64,000 nt of DNA from Eonycteris spelaea. Lineage: Eukaryota; Chordata; Mammalia; Chiroptera; Pteropodidae. Location: positions 1,455,001 through 1,519,000 of the forward strand of contig PUFA01000165.1 in NCBI GenBank assembly GCA_003508835.1, written 5' to 3'. Of the stretch, positions 47,036 to 57,560 are shown one piece after another; the first letter of the stretch is position 1; every line of letters begins with the position of its first letter. The position numbers and the translations under genes are program-made. Under the pieces are notes generated by a model, which was given only the letters and a program-made list of their open reading frames with translations, searched no databases and was not told the DNA's origin.

Positions 47036-47424
47036 AGAAGCTTTAACAAAATGAAGAGTTTCTTATAAAGGTACCAAATATGCTCACATGATAATAAAGC
47101 TTTAAAATAGAATGATTTACATTCATTTTTAAGATATTAGAAAGTTATCAAATCATGTGAAGACAAATCATTTAAACATGTGTCCACTATTAAACAAACG
47201 CAAGAGAATAAGATTCTGAATCTATTGTGCAGTATGGGGTCTTTATGACTTGACTCACCTCAAAAAAGACTATTTCTGCTCCTGACTATATTGTGAGCAG
47301 CCCAACAGCTTCCTTGAATATTTCTAAAGAGGTTTATTAAAAGTCTTCCTAATAGGTAGATAAGCACCTCTGTATCCAGAATCCCACACTTTAGCTGAGA
47401 TCTGTTGTCCCTGGAAAAGAGCAA

Positions 47425-47515
47425 CCACGAGCTCCTTGAGAACAAGGCTCACTCTGTCTTGTTCCCCATAGAACCACTCTGAGTGGGCCTGGCAGGGAAT
47501 TAGGACGGAAGCTGG
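47425..47515 (+). repeat. L2-type 3'-end fragment
   Basis: ACGAGCTCCTTGAGAACAAGGCTCACTCTGTCTTGTTCCCCATAGAACCAC corresponds to the L2 'gctccatgagggcagggact..tgttc' segment. Confidence 0.6.
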
Positions 47516-47519
47516 AGCA

Positions 47520-47715
47520 GACGGGCCTGGAAGGGGAGCCAGATAAACAGGATTTGAGTCTCTCTGGCTTCTTGATGATGGTGCAGCTTTGGTCAAGTCA
47601 CTTAAACATCCTTGAGCTTCAGTAAAAATTTTTACATTACGAGCTAGTTATGATGACTAAGCACGATAGTGTATATAAAGAGTAAGCCATGGAATACATT
47701 ATTAATAAATGAGAT
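47520..47715 (+). repeat. MIR SINE
   Basis: GGATTTGAGTCTCTCTGGCTTC, then TTTGGTCAAGTCACTTAAACATCCTTGAGCTTCAG and TTAATAAATGAGA follow MIR from its 5' body to its tail. Confidence 0.75.
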
Positions 47716-48379
47716 AGAGTTTTGAGAACAAACAGACCCAGTGCCTGTCCTCATGTCTTTCACACTCTTGCTAGAAGCCTTAGTGAAACAGCTTCACATG
47801 AAAATGTTCAATTCCAAGTGTTACAGGAATATGTAATCTACAGAGAGATGTGCCCTTGAGAGAAAGCGTCAGGCAATATGTCTGCAAAGACAAGAGACTG
47901 AGTTAAGACCTGAAAGGTGAGTGAGAATCAGTTATGTGGACTTTCAAAGACTTGGTTTACCAGCATTCATTTCCATTCTTTAAGTCTTACACTACTTTCT
48001 TTTAGGGAGCCACTCATCTCCCATCCTGTTGTTACTTCAGCCACATCAGCACTTTAACTTGCCTGCTTTGCGCTCAAACCAAGACTTTTATTAACACTTT
48101 TTGGAGACATACTTTTTCTGAAGGAATTGTTGATTGGCTAGGGCATGAACCTAGAGCTACTAGTGCCTATCTTTGCTCTTATATGGAAAAGCCCATCTAA
48201 AAAGAGAGGAAAACAAAGACAAAGGAGGAAGTCCAAAAGGAGACTGAGAGCAGAAACCAAGTCTGAAATGGGAAGGCAGGAGAGGAGACTGGAACCAAAG
48301 CTGGGAATAAGAAATAGATATATTGATCATATCATTTGATCATATCATATCGTGAGCTCCTCAATCCAGCCATGCCTGA

Positions 48380-48542
48380 AACTGGACACATACTTCTGGA
48401 TTTTCAATTATGTGAGCCAATAAATTCTCTCATATATGCCAGTTTGAGCTGGCTTTCTGTCTTTCATAATCAAATAGTCCTCATTTCACAGAGAGAGCAA
48501 CATTCAGCAAGGCCCTATGGCAAAAAAAAAAAAAAAAAAAAA
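48380..48542 (+). repeat. LTR-like 3' segment and A21 tract, uncertain family
   Basis: TTATGTGAGCCAATAAATTCTCTCATATATGCCAGTTTGAGCTGGCTTTCTGTC, read in pieces, resembles the polyadenylation region of mammalian retrovirus-like LTRs ('caataaattcc...agccagtttgagttgg'). An A21 run follows at 48,522-48,542. No internal retroviral gene was seen. Confidence 0.4.
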
Positions 48543-49509
48543 GCATTCTAAATTCAAAGATATATATGTAAGGAGGTCTATATGTCTAGAGCTCTGAATG
48601 TGAAGGAGAACATGAGCTACTTGATATTCAAGAATGGCACCTCTTTAGGGCTAGAAGAGAGGCAAAATAAGTGTTTTCTGCTCTCACAAAGCCCAACATA
48701 ATCCAAGATGCCAAAAGGGGTATCCAAGTCACTGGAAAACGACTTGGAAGAATTTTATATCATTTCTCTCATTTCTTGATAATAAGGAATTTGGCTTCAG
48801 GCTTGACTGAATACAAGGCTCAAATGCAGAGTCATAGCTAAACAGAAAGAAGGGTTACTAACACTTGAGCACAGCTCTCCAAAAGTGATACTTTTCCAAA
48901 AATCATAATTTCAAATAAGCACATCAATTAAGAATATGAAAAGTACTAAAGAACAGCAAGAAGAGACCCACAAAGAATGGACTCAGAGAGTGGCACTGAA
49001 CACCTCATCTCTGTATGTATAAATCCCATACTCTCCTACCATAGGTGGGTTTCTTCGGCTAAAAGTCAACTGGCACAGAGCTGTATGGTAGTGTCGCTGT
49101 TTTTACCCAGTGTCCATTCTGACTGATTGGTGTCCATGCCATATCATGTTGAATATTTTGAATATTGGCCCTGGTTTCCTCTCTGTGGTAAATAAAATGA
49201 CCACAAGCACTGTGGGCTCAGAATCAATAGCCCTGCTCCCATATCAAAGACATCTAGGGGAAGACTCTGATTGCCCCAACCCAGATCATCCTTTCCTCTC
49301 CCAGTCAATCACAATGACTGACAGTGGGAAGGATGTCATCTAACTGGCCATGCCTATGGAAAATGTTTGAATCACATTAAGTAGGGTAAAAGTGTTCCCT
49401 CTAAAAAACATTGTTCTGAAGAGGCTAAAATAGTTGTCTGCTACCCTTACTAGTGCTAAGCATTATGCTGAGCCCTCAAGTTGCTTATGATCTGGTCACA
49501 CCTTAGAGA

Positions 49510-50440
49510 AAGATCATTCATCTAACAAGCAGATATACTGAGTGCCTACTGCATGTCAGACACCTTGTTAGGCTCTGGGGATTTAGTAGTGAACAGAGTG
49601 AAAAATAATCCCTACTTCCCAAAGCTTTCTTTCTAGAAAGGGGAAAATAGACAGTAGTAAGTTACATGGTGATAAGTGGTTGGCAGAAGAAATAAAGCAG
49701 GGAGAAAGGGCAGAAAGCACTGAGAAGAGCGCTGGTGGGGTGGGTGCGACAGTAAAGGCCATTTGAATAAAGATTTGAGGGAAACAAGGTGGATATCTTG
49801 GAGAAGAAAATTCTAGACCGAGAGAACAGAAAAGGCAAAGGTTCTGAGGCTCCAACATAGAGTGGAGATGAAGGCCGTAAGAAATAAGGGCAGAAAGGTA
49901 ATGATCAGCAGATTATGCTAAGCATCAATGGCCTCATGGTGAGGACATTTGCTTTTCTTCTTCGTGAGATGGAAGCCATTGGAGGTTTGAGCAGAAGGGT
50001 TTTTAAAGGGATTCTTCTGGCTGCTGGGCTGTAAATGTTAAGGAAGCAAGTATGGAAGCAGAAGGATCAGTTACATGAAAGACCAATGGCTGGGACTAAA
50101 GGAGCAGCAGTAGAAATAGTGAGAAGGGGTTATATTTTTAAAATAGAGCCAATGGAATTTTCTGTTGAATATGTCAATCATGAAAAATGAAAAGGGTCAA
50201 CACCAAGTTTTGGGGGTGTGATAAGCTGAAAGGCTAGAGTTGCCATTTACCAACTGAGAAACAGATATATGGTAATATCCCGAAATTGTTCTAGACTTTC
50301 AAACTCAAGAAGCTTCCTGACTATCCAACTGGAGGTGGTGAGTATGCAGCTGACTAAAGGAGTCTGAAGTTCAGAGGTTGGGGTTGGATATGTGCAGGGG
50401 TTAGGAAAGAGTAAATAATATTTTGGTTTCAATAACAAAG
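49510..50440 (+). repeat. Old interspersed (LINE-like) repeat, about 0.9 kb
   Basis: TCATCTAACAAGCAGATATACTGAGTGCCTACTGCATGTCAGACACCTTGTTAGGCTCTGGGGAT starts a long match to an abundant ancient mammalian repeat. It continues through GCAAAGGTTCTGAGGC, GGAAGCCATTGGAGG and GATTCTTCTGGCTGCTG. The order is well preserved; I did not fix the family name. Confidence 0.65.
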
Positions 50441-50688
50441 AGAAAGTGAAAAATCCTTGTCACATAAAAACAAAATCTAATTTGGAGAAAATGTATAGTT
50501 TGGGTTGCATGAAATCAAGAATTTGGAGATTCAGCTGAATTATTTTTGGCTCAACATAAGGTGACTTACCTAATGAAATTAAAATTGATGTCTTTGGGGG
50601 AAAAGTCTCTCATGCTGGCTGTGGTGACTACTTAGTGCTAAGTTCATAAAATGAAAAACTTTAATTTGTAGAATGAGAACTATAAAAT

Positions 50689-50722
50689 GTGTATGTGTGT
50701 GTGTGTGTGTGTGCGTGTGTGT

Positions 50723-50759
<37 letters not shown>
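50689..50759. repeat. Compound TG/GA microsatellite
   Basis: TG repeats with one GC interruption (about 50,689-50,724), then GA repeats (about 50,728-50,759), leading into GGTGGGGAGGGG. Confidence 0.95.
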
Positions 50760-50761
<2 letters not shown>

Positions 50762-52140
50762 GGGGAGGGGAGAGCATTAATGTTGTTTATATATAAACGA
50801 CTTCTAACCTCAAGTATCATTTTCTAGGTTGGGCATTTTCAAAGAGTTACTAATTTAAACATTTTCAAAAAGATCAGTTCACTCTAGGTTCATTCTCTCT
50901 CAGAAGTCCTTCCTTAATTACCAAACCTGCATAACTCATTTCCTTTGGTGTGCAAAAAGGTGTGTAATTAAACTATCAGCATAATACCTATCTTCATGTA
51001 AAACCCGCACTTATGAACTTTAACTGCTGAATAAAAACTCCTATTACATGACCATTAAGTATTATGAATAAAGCAAGTTATGGTAGGACTTGATTAATTT
51101 TTATGCACTATAGATTGTGTCTAGAAGAAACTTGATTTTGGTCGGTCTCCTGCTAGGCAACCCCAGAACCCGTGATGGCTTTACCTCAGGGAAAGTGTGT
51201 GCTGAGTTGGCTCAGGAAAAGGTGTCGGACCTCACTGTGGACCTCGGCTACTCTTGGGGTGTCACCGTTGAGAGACAAACCTCAGACGCCGCTAATAAAT
51301 AATCGACACGATCAGCAATGGAAAAAAAGAAAATGAGGGCAGTGGTGAGCAAAAGATAGTTGATTTCCCTAGGTATAGTTTCCAAAGGTGACCCCTTTTT
51401 AGGTTGATATAAATTTCAATTAAGTTAATATATAAGAGCCATAGTTTGATACTGGAATATTTCTTCCACAATTCTAAAAATCATCAGTTTGTGCCTCAGG
51501 AGCTGAGACTTAAAGACTCTTGGTTTAGATTTTTTAGGGAAAGGAAGAGTTGTGAATGGCATCTGAAAACCCTCAACAGACTTTTTCTATGAACCTCTGA
51601 GTAGTGAAACAGACTATAAGAGCAGTATTTCCAACCAAAAAGAATTAAGTTTGACCAGCCAATAAAAAGGAAAATTTAGAGTACCAAAACCTACAGTTTA
51701 GTTGCTTGGGTCTGAGAAGTGCCCAACACAGTGCCCCTGCTGGGGTGGATGTCAGAGACCCCAAATGAGTATATAAGGGTTCCCAAACTGAAAGAACATA
51801 AGCTAGGTTTCCCAGGGTTAACCCAGAGACAACCCAGAAAGGACTGACCAGGAGATAATAATGAGAAAGTGAGGTATAAGGCAGATGGCTTGAAAAAGTC
51901 TCAGAGAGTCCTGGTACTTGGAGTGGTAGGAGAAACATGCAAAGCATTTCCAGGACCTCTCTTCCAGAGGGTGTCAAGAGTGAAGAGAGCCTATAAACTG
52001 AGGCATTATTGAGTAATAATGCTAGAACCCAAGTAGCATGGGAAACAGGTAATAAAAGTGAAGCCAGAGGCAGGCTCCCCTTGAGCATTCCCTTCTCCTC
52101 CTCTCTTTCTCAGTACCCTGAAGTACAGAAATCCCAACTA
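50760..52140. other. Intergenic DNA, no gene seen
   Basis: Unclassified sequence. The patch 51,117-51,302 is more GC- and CpG-rich than its surroundings and has an open frame of 61 codons without an ATG at its start. I recognise no protein in it. Confidence 0.55.
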
Positions 52141-52144
52141 GGGT

Positions 52145-52218
52145 GGTTCCATATTGAAGTGGTTAGCACGTCTGCTTTACAAGCAGAAGGTCCTGAGTTC
52201 ACGTCTCAGGTGGAGCCA
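52145..52218 (+). tRNA. tRNA-Val(UAC)-like sequence, probably a pseudogene
   Basis: 74 nt. It starts GGTTCCAT and has a D-arm-like AGTGGTTAGCA, an anticodon stem TCTGC/GCAGA with loop TTTACAA (anticodon TAC), a T stem CTGAG/CTCAG, and a 3' strand TGGAGCC that closes the acceptor with one G-T pair. Compared with the familiar mammalian tRNA-Val, the T loop reads TTCACGT instead of TTCGAGC, which breaks the B box. One extra G lies between T stem and acceptor, and no T-run terminator follows. This points to a decayed copy. No A-tail or SINE body is attached. Confidence 0.6.
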
Positions 52219-52229
52219 CGGACAATACC

Positions 52230-53150
52230 CCGGGTCCGCCAGGACCTGGGTGTACCAGGCCCTGGGTGCGTGATGCAAGTGCATGGGAGGGAACGCCCTG
52301 CCTTCCGAGATCCAGTTCTTAAGGGGAAATGGCAACATCCATAGGTCAGGGGTGGAAGTGAGGAGCAGGGGAATTAAAGCAGGGAGGGGGGAAAAAATTC
52401 CAACTAAAGGAATCTGCTCTTGGAAAATAGCAGTGTCCAAAGCGGAAGTACGAACAAATTATGTGATGTTCAGATTCAGCTGGTGGAAAGGTGAAAAAAA
52501 AAAAAAAACCATACAGTCAAGCACAGATTGTAATGCTAGAGGGTCAGTCATTCTTCCTTTCCCCAAGGCTTGGACTTAGCTTCTCCCCGGTGTCCACTTG
52601 ACTAAATAAGTTAGTTGCTACCCACAGGGGTGCATGAACTTAGAGAGAAAAATAAGGCACCTCGGAAATACAATTACTATTCAAGAAAGAGCGGCTGTCT
52701 CTTAAATATAAGGTCAAAATTAAGATTTTTCAGCAGAGATCTTTTAGAAAACAATCCTGGAGGAAAACAAATTCTAAAGAATATTATATTTGATAAATAA
52801 AGGTAAGTAAATAACTGAGCAAATCTTACTTTTGTTTACAAAAGCAAGGACAAAAACAGGATACATTCTTAATAACACAGAACTAAATTCTACTTAATCC
52901 CAACATGCAGATGTTGAAGAGTAGGCTCGTATCTGAGAACATAAGAAGAGGAAGAGGAGAGCAAACTATGGTAGTTTTTTCTTTTTATTCAGAGGGAATA
53001 TATCTTTCTTTGTTTTTTTTCAAGAATTTGTACTATATGTAAATCTTAATAAAGTAGGGAAACCATTGAGATAAATAAAATGTGTAGAAGATTCAAACTA
53101 GCTGGAGTGGAGGGACAGGGGGATGATAAAGGTAGAGTATATAGGAAACA
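52230..53150. other. Intergenic DNA, no gene seen
   Basis: Nothing recognisable apart from an A15 run near 52,494 and AT-rich sequence. Short open frames here have no protein character. Confidence 0.6.
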
Positions 53151-53159
53151 AAAACATGA

Positions 53160-54000
53160 TAGCAAAAATAAGTTTAAATAAAATAGTTTTACCATAAATA
53201 CAAACGTATTAAAATAAAAAGCCAGAGACTGATGTTGGATTAAAAAACACAAGCGTTAGCAGTGTGTTTTTTTTTTTCTTTACAAGAAGCACACTTAAAC
53301 AAAAGGATACCAAGTTTGAAAATAAAGCAATGAATAAGAAAGACCAAGAAAATATGTACCAGAAGTAAACAGTAGTAGCCATTTCAATGGAAAGGGAGAA
53401 AAAGGTAAGATAAGCCTGAAAAAGAATAAGAAACAAAGAAAACAAAATGATAATAAACATTTAACATCACCTAATAACATAGCCTCAAAATATACTGAGC
53501 AACAACTAGTTACCGGAAAAAAGTAATAAATAAAACAGTGTAGATGAAATAGTTAACATACTCCTCTTAAAATGTGTTGAGTCAAACAGAAAAAATCATC
53601 ACAAATATGAAACATCTGAATAAACTGATTTGTAAGCTCAAGCTAATAGAAATAAGGGAATATGAGGAGAAATGTATATTAAAGAACACTATTCATTATT
53701 TTAGTCAGACATGGAACATTCCCTAAATTAAGCATGTGCTAATTTACAAAGGAAGCTTTAAATATGCAAAAGAATCAATATAAGAGAAATTACATTATCT
53801 TACATAATAGCTTAAACATTCATAAGCCTAAAATTAAAGTATCCCTAACTTAAGTGAAAATCATGACAAAAATGAAATCTTAATTAAAATGAATCACTGT
53901 AAAAGTGATAAAATAATTTTTACATAAAAACGTAGAGCTTAAAAACATTTGATGGTAAGTAAAATAGCATAAAAATTAACTGAAGACGATGAAGATTTCT
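53160..54000 (+). mobile_element. Degraded L1 ORF2 5' fragment
   Basis: AGCCAGAGACTGATGTTGGATTAAAAAAC, then ACAAGAAGCACACTTAAACAAAAGGATACC and, near 53.71 kb, GGAACATTCCCTAAATTAAGCATGTG follow the order of the L1 ORF2 endonuclease region, with many indels. There is no coding capacity. The extent on both sides is uncertain. Confidence 0.55.
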
Positions 54001-55004
54001 ACTGCTTCTAGCTGAGATGAAATAACAAGGAATCAATCTACCTTCTTACTTAAGCAAAAAATGCCCCCCCCCAAAGAAACAAAAAACAAATAAACCCAAA
54101 ACAAACAAAAAACAGTTTTTGAGATACTGCATAGCAGGGAATAAAAGACACTGCTTCTTAACAAATGAGAAACAAATAAAATGAGCCCCATGATTGCTTC
54201 AGATTGATTCCTTAAGAGAGTGCATCCTTCAGCAGAGGGAGAGAACACAGAGGCAGAAATTGGTGAATTAGAGAGAACAGTGCTGGCAACAGTGCCTATT
54301 ATAATCAGCCAGACTGGAAAACCTCAAGGTTCACAAGGCATTAGTTAGCCTACTTAGAAAGGTCTTGCCTCAGCAATAAGGATTAATTAGCCTTAGAATA
54401 AATATTGCTCAGGCACTGCTTAATAAATCTTAAAAGCTGGACACTGAGGGCTCAAGCTATTTCCAAACAACTTAACTGTATCCAAGGACAAATCTCAGAA
54501 ATATTAGTAGGAGATTTTAAATAAATCCGGCACCCCACTAGGTAAAATTTACAACTGGTATTCAGTCAAAAATTACCAGTCACAAAAAGAAGCAGGAAAA
54601 TATGACCCATATGAAAAGGGGAAAAAAAATTAATAAATTGAAACTATTCCAGAACTAGCAAAGATGTTTAAATTAGCAGATAAGATATTAAAAGTTATTA
54701 TAACTATCTTCTTTAAATATCTTTAAAAAGTTAAATTGAGACATAAAAAATATAAAAAAGGTCTAAACTGAACTTCTAGGAAAAAAAACCCTACAATGTC
54801 TGAGATGAAAAACAGAGTGGATGGAATTAGTGGCAGTTTAGACATTGTGGAAGGAAGGTTAGTGGATTTGAGGTCACAGCAATAAAAACTATCCAAACTA
54901 GAAGAAAGAATGAATATAAGAAAAATAAAAGACAGAAAACAATGGAATAAAAGAAGGAGTAAAAGAAAAATGGAAAGTAGAAGAAAAAATGAATAAAAGA
55001 ATGA

Positions 55005-55215
55005 ATGAATGAACCAAAGGAAGGAAGGAAGGAAGGAAAGGAAGGAAGGAAGGAGAGAGAGAGAGAGAGAGAGAGAAGAAAGAAAGAAGAAAAGAAAGAA
55101 GAGAAAGAAAGAAAAGAAGAAAGAAAAGAAAGAAAAAGAAAGAAAGAAAAGAGAAAAGAAGAAGAAGAGAAAGAAAAGAAAAAAGGGAAGGAGAAAGGGA
55201 GGAAGAGGGCAAAGA
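55005..55215. repeat. Purine-only GGAA/GAAA microsatellite inside L1 ORF1 remnant
   Basis: About 210 bases that are almost purely A and G: AAGG units first, then GA units, then GAAA/GAAAA units. Long open frames on both strands here are by-products of the missing pyrimidines. Confidence 0.92.
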
Positions 55216-57439
55216 ATGAATAAAAAAGAAAAATGCATTAGTGAGCTGGAGAACAATTTCAAGCAACATAGTATACATGTAAATAGAATCCCCCAAATGG
55301 GAGTGGGGCATAAACCCATAGCTCAATAAGTTAAGTAAGGCCAAATTATTAGAATTACGAAGAAAATGACACCAAAGCATGCTATAATCAAATTGCTCCA
55401 AACCAGTGATAAAAAATCTTAAAAGGAGCCAGAGCAAAACCCACACATTTTACAGAGGGACAGAGAATGACTACCGGTTTATCATCAGAAAAAATGCAAG
55501 TAAGAAGACAATGAAGCAACATCTTCAATATACTGAAACAAACCGTCAACCTAGCATTCTAAATCCAGCAAGAAATCTTTTAAAAATAAGTGTGAAATAA
55601 AGACTTTTCCAGACAGACAAAAGCTTAAAGAATTCATTACCAGCAAACCTATACTATAAGAAATATAAAGGAAGTCTTTCTACTAGAAAGAAAATGACAA
55701 CAAAAAGAAATATGAATCTTTACAAAGGAATGAATGAAAGGTACCCTAAATGGTAATTACATTGGTAAATATTTAATATTGTAAAATTTAAATTTCGTTA
55801 AAAGAGAACTAACAGGATAAACAAAACTTAATAACAATGTGTTATCGGGTTTAAATATATATATAAAAGACGTATGACAATAGTATGAAATTTGAAGAAG
55901 AAATGAAAGTATACTATTATATGATTATTATATATGAAAGTGGTATGATATCACCTGAAGATGGGCTGATGAGTTAAATATTTACAAATCTGAAGGTAAT
56001 GACTAAAATAAAAATTTAAAGAGTTATAGCTAATAAGCCAGCAAAGAACATAAAACAAAATCATTAAAAAATATTCAACACAAAAAAAGGCAGACAAAAA
56101 TATGGAAAAAATGAATATATGGGACAGATAGACCTCAGATAGCAAGATGATAAACTTAAATATAACCATATTAATAATCACTTGAAATGTAAATGACCTA
56201 TGTACTGAATTAAAAGGGAGAGATTGTTAAGTTGGAAAACAACAGCAATGCCAATCAGATGCTGCCTATAAGGCACAGTTTAAATATGAAAACACACGTA
56301 AGTTATAATGGGTGAGGAAAGATAACTTATGTAAAAGAAAACTAGAGGTACTGTGTTTGGTAGAATTCATAGCAAAAAAAAAATATTACCAGGGATAAAG
56401 AATCATGATGTTCATCAAGAGGACATAAATATCCTAAATATTTATGCACTTAATAACTGAACTTAAATATACATGAATCAAAAGCAGAGCCATAAGAAGA
56501 AATTTAAAAATCTAAAAATCATACTTAGGTTTCAATACCTCTCTCGATAACTAGTAGAACAAGTGCATAGAAAATTAGTAAAAATATGGAAGAGTTGAGA
56601 ACAATACTATCTTGATGTAATTGATATTTTTGGAACAATCTACCCAAAAGGAGCAGAATACATATTCTTTTCAAGTGCACACAGAACATTTATTCAGATT
56701 GACCATATTCTAAATCATATACATGTCTCAATAAATTTTAAGGATTCAAGTCATACAAAGTATATTCTCTAATATAATTAAAATATAAATAAATAAGACA
56801 AGGATTCTGGAAAATATTCATACATTTGGCAACCAAATAACGCCATTGCAAATAACCTATAGTTCAAAGAAGAAATTTTAAAAAATAAGAACTATCTGAA
56901 CTGAATGAAAATGAGGACAAAATGTATCAAAATTTGTAGGATGCTGCTAAAATAGTCACTATGTATATTAAAAAAGAAGTAAGGTCTCAAATCAATGATG
57001 TCACTTCCACCTTAAAAAAATAGACTAAGAACAGAAAATGTAATCCAAAGTAAGCAGAAGAAATTATACAGATTAGAATGGATATCAAAGAAATTGGAAA
57101 CAGAAAAATATTAGGGAAAAATTCATGAAAGACAAAACTGATTCTTTGAGATCAATACAATTGGTAAGTCTCTATCTTGACTTATCAGCAAACACAGAAG
57201 AAACAAATTACCAATATGAGGATTGAAAGGATGACCTTGCCAATTCTATAGATATCAGAAGGATAAACAGGGACTATTATGAACAACTATACGTCAACAA
57301 AAAATCTTTTAGATGAAATAGAGAACTGTTATCTTGAGGGATGCAAACTACTGAAGAAGAAATAGATAACTTGATAATTCTTATATGTATTAAAGATACC
57401 GAATTTGTAGTTCACAACTTTCAGAAAGAAAACTCCAAG

Positions 57440-57560
57440 ACTATAGTTAATTATACAACATTGTGAAGGTACTTAATGCCACTGAATTGTATGTCTAAAA
57501 ATGGTTAAAATGATAAATATTTTATGTATATCTTATTGCATAAAAATTAATGTTAACACT
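57440..57560 (+). mobile_element. L1 3'-end snippet embedded in L1 ORF2
   Basis: CCACTGAATTGTATGTCTAAAAATGGTTAAAATGATAAAT and TTTATGTATATCTTATTGCATAAAAA match the terminal bases of an L1 3' UTR, not ORF2. ORF2 text stops at about 57,440 (AAAACTCCAAGA) and resumes at about 57,577 (TCTCAATAGAACCAG), skipping several hundred consensus bases. Confidence 0.7.

Noticed and set aside
51645..52440. Open frames on both strands around 52 kb (147, 111, 98 and 87 codons)
   Set aside because: They overlap each other and the tRNA-like sequence, with no recognisable domain and no splice or promoter context.
54723..55446. Minus-strand open frames of 198 and 182 codons rich in Phe, Leu and Ser
   Set aside because: They are the reverse complement of the purine microsatellite in an L1 relic. 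The lack of stops is a composition effect.
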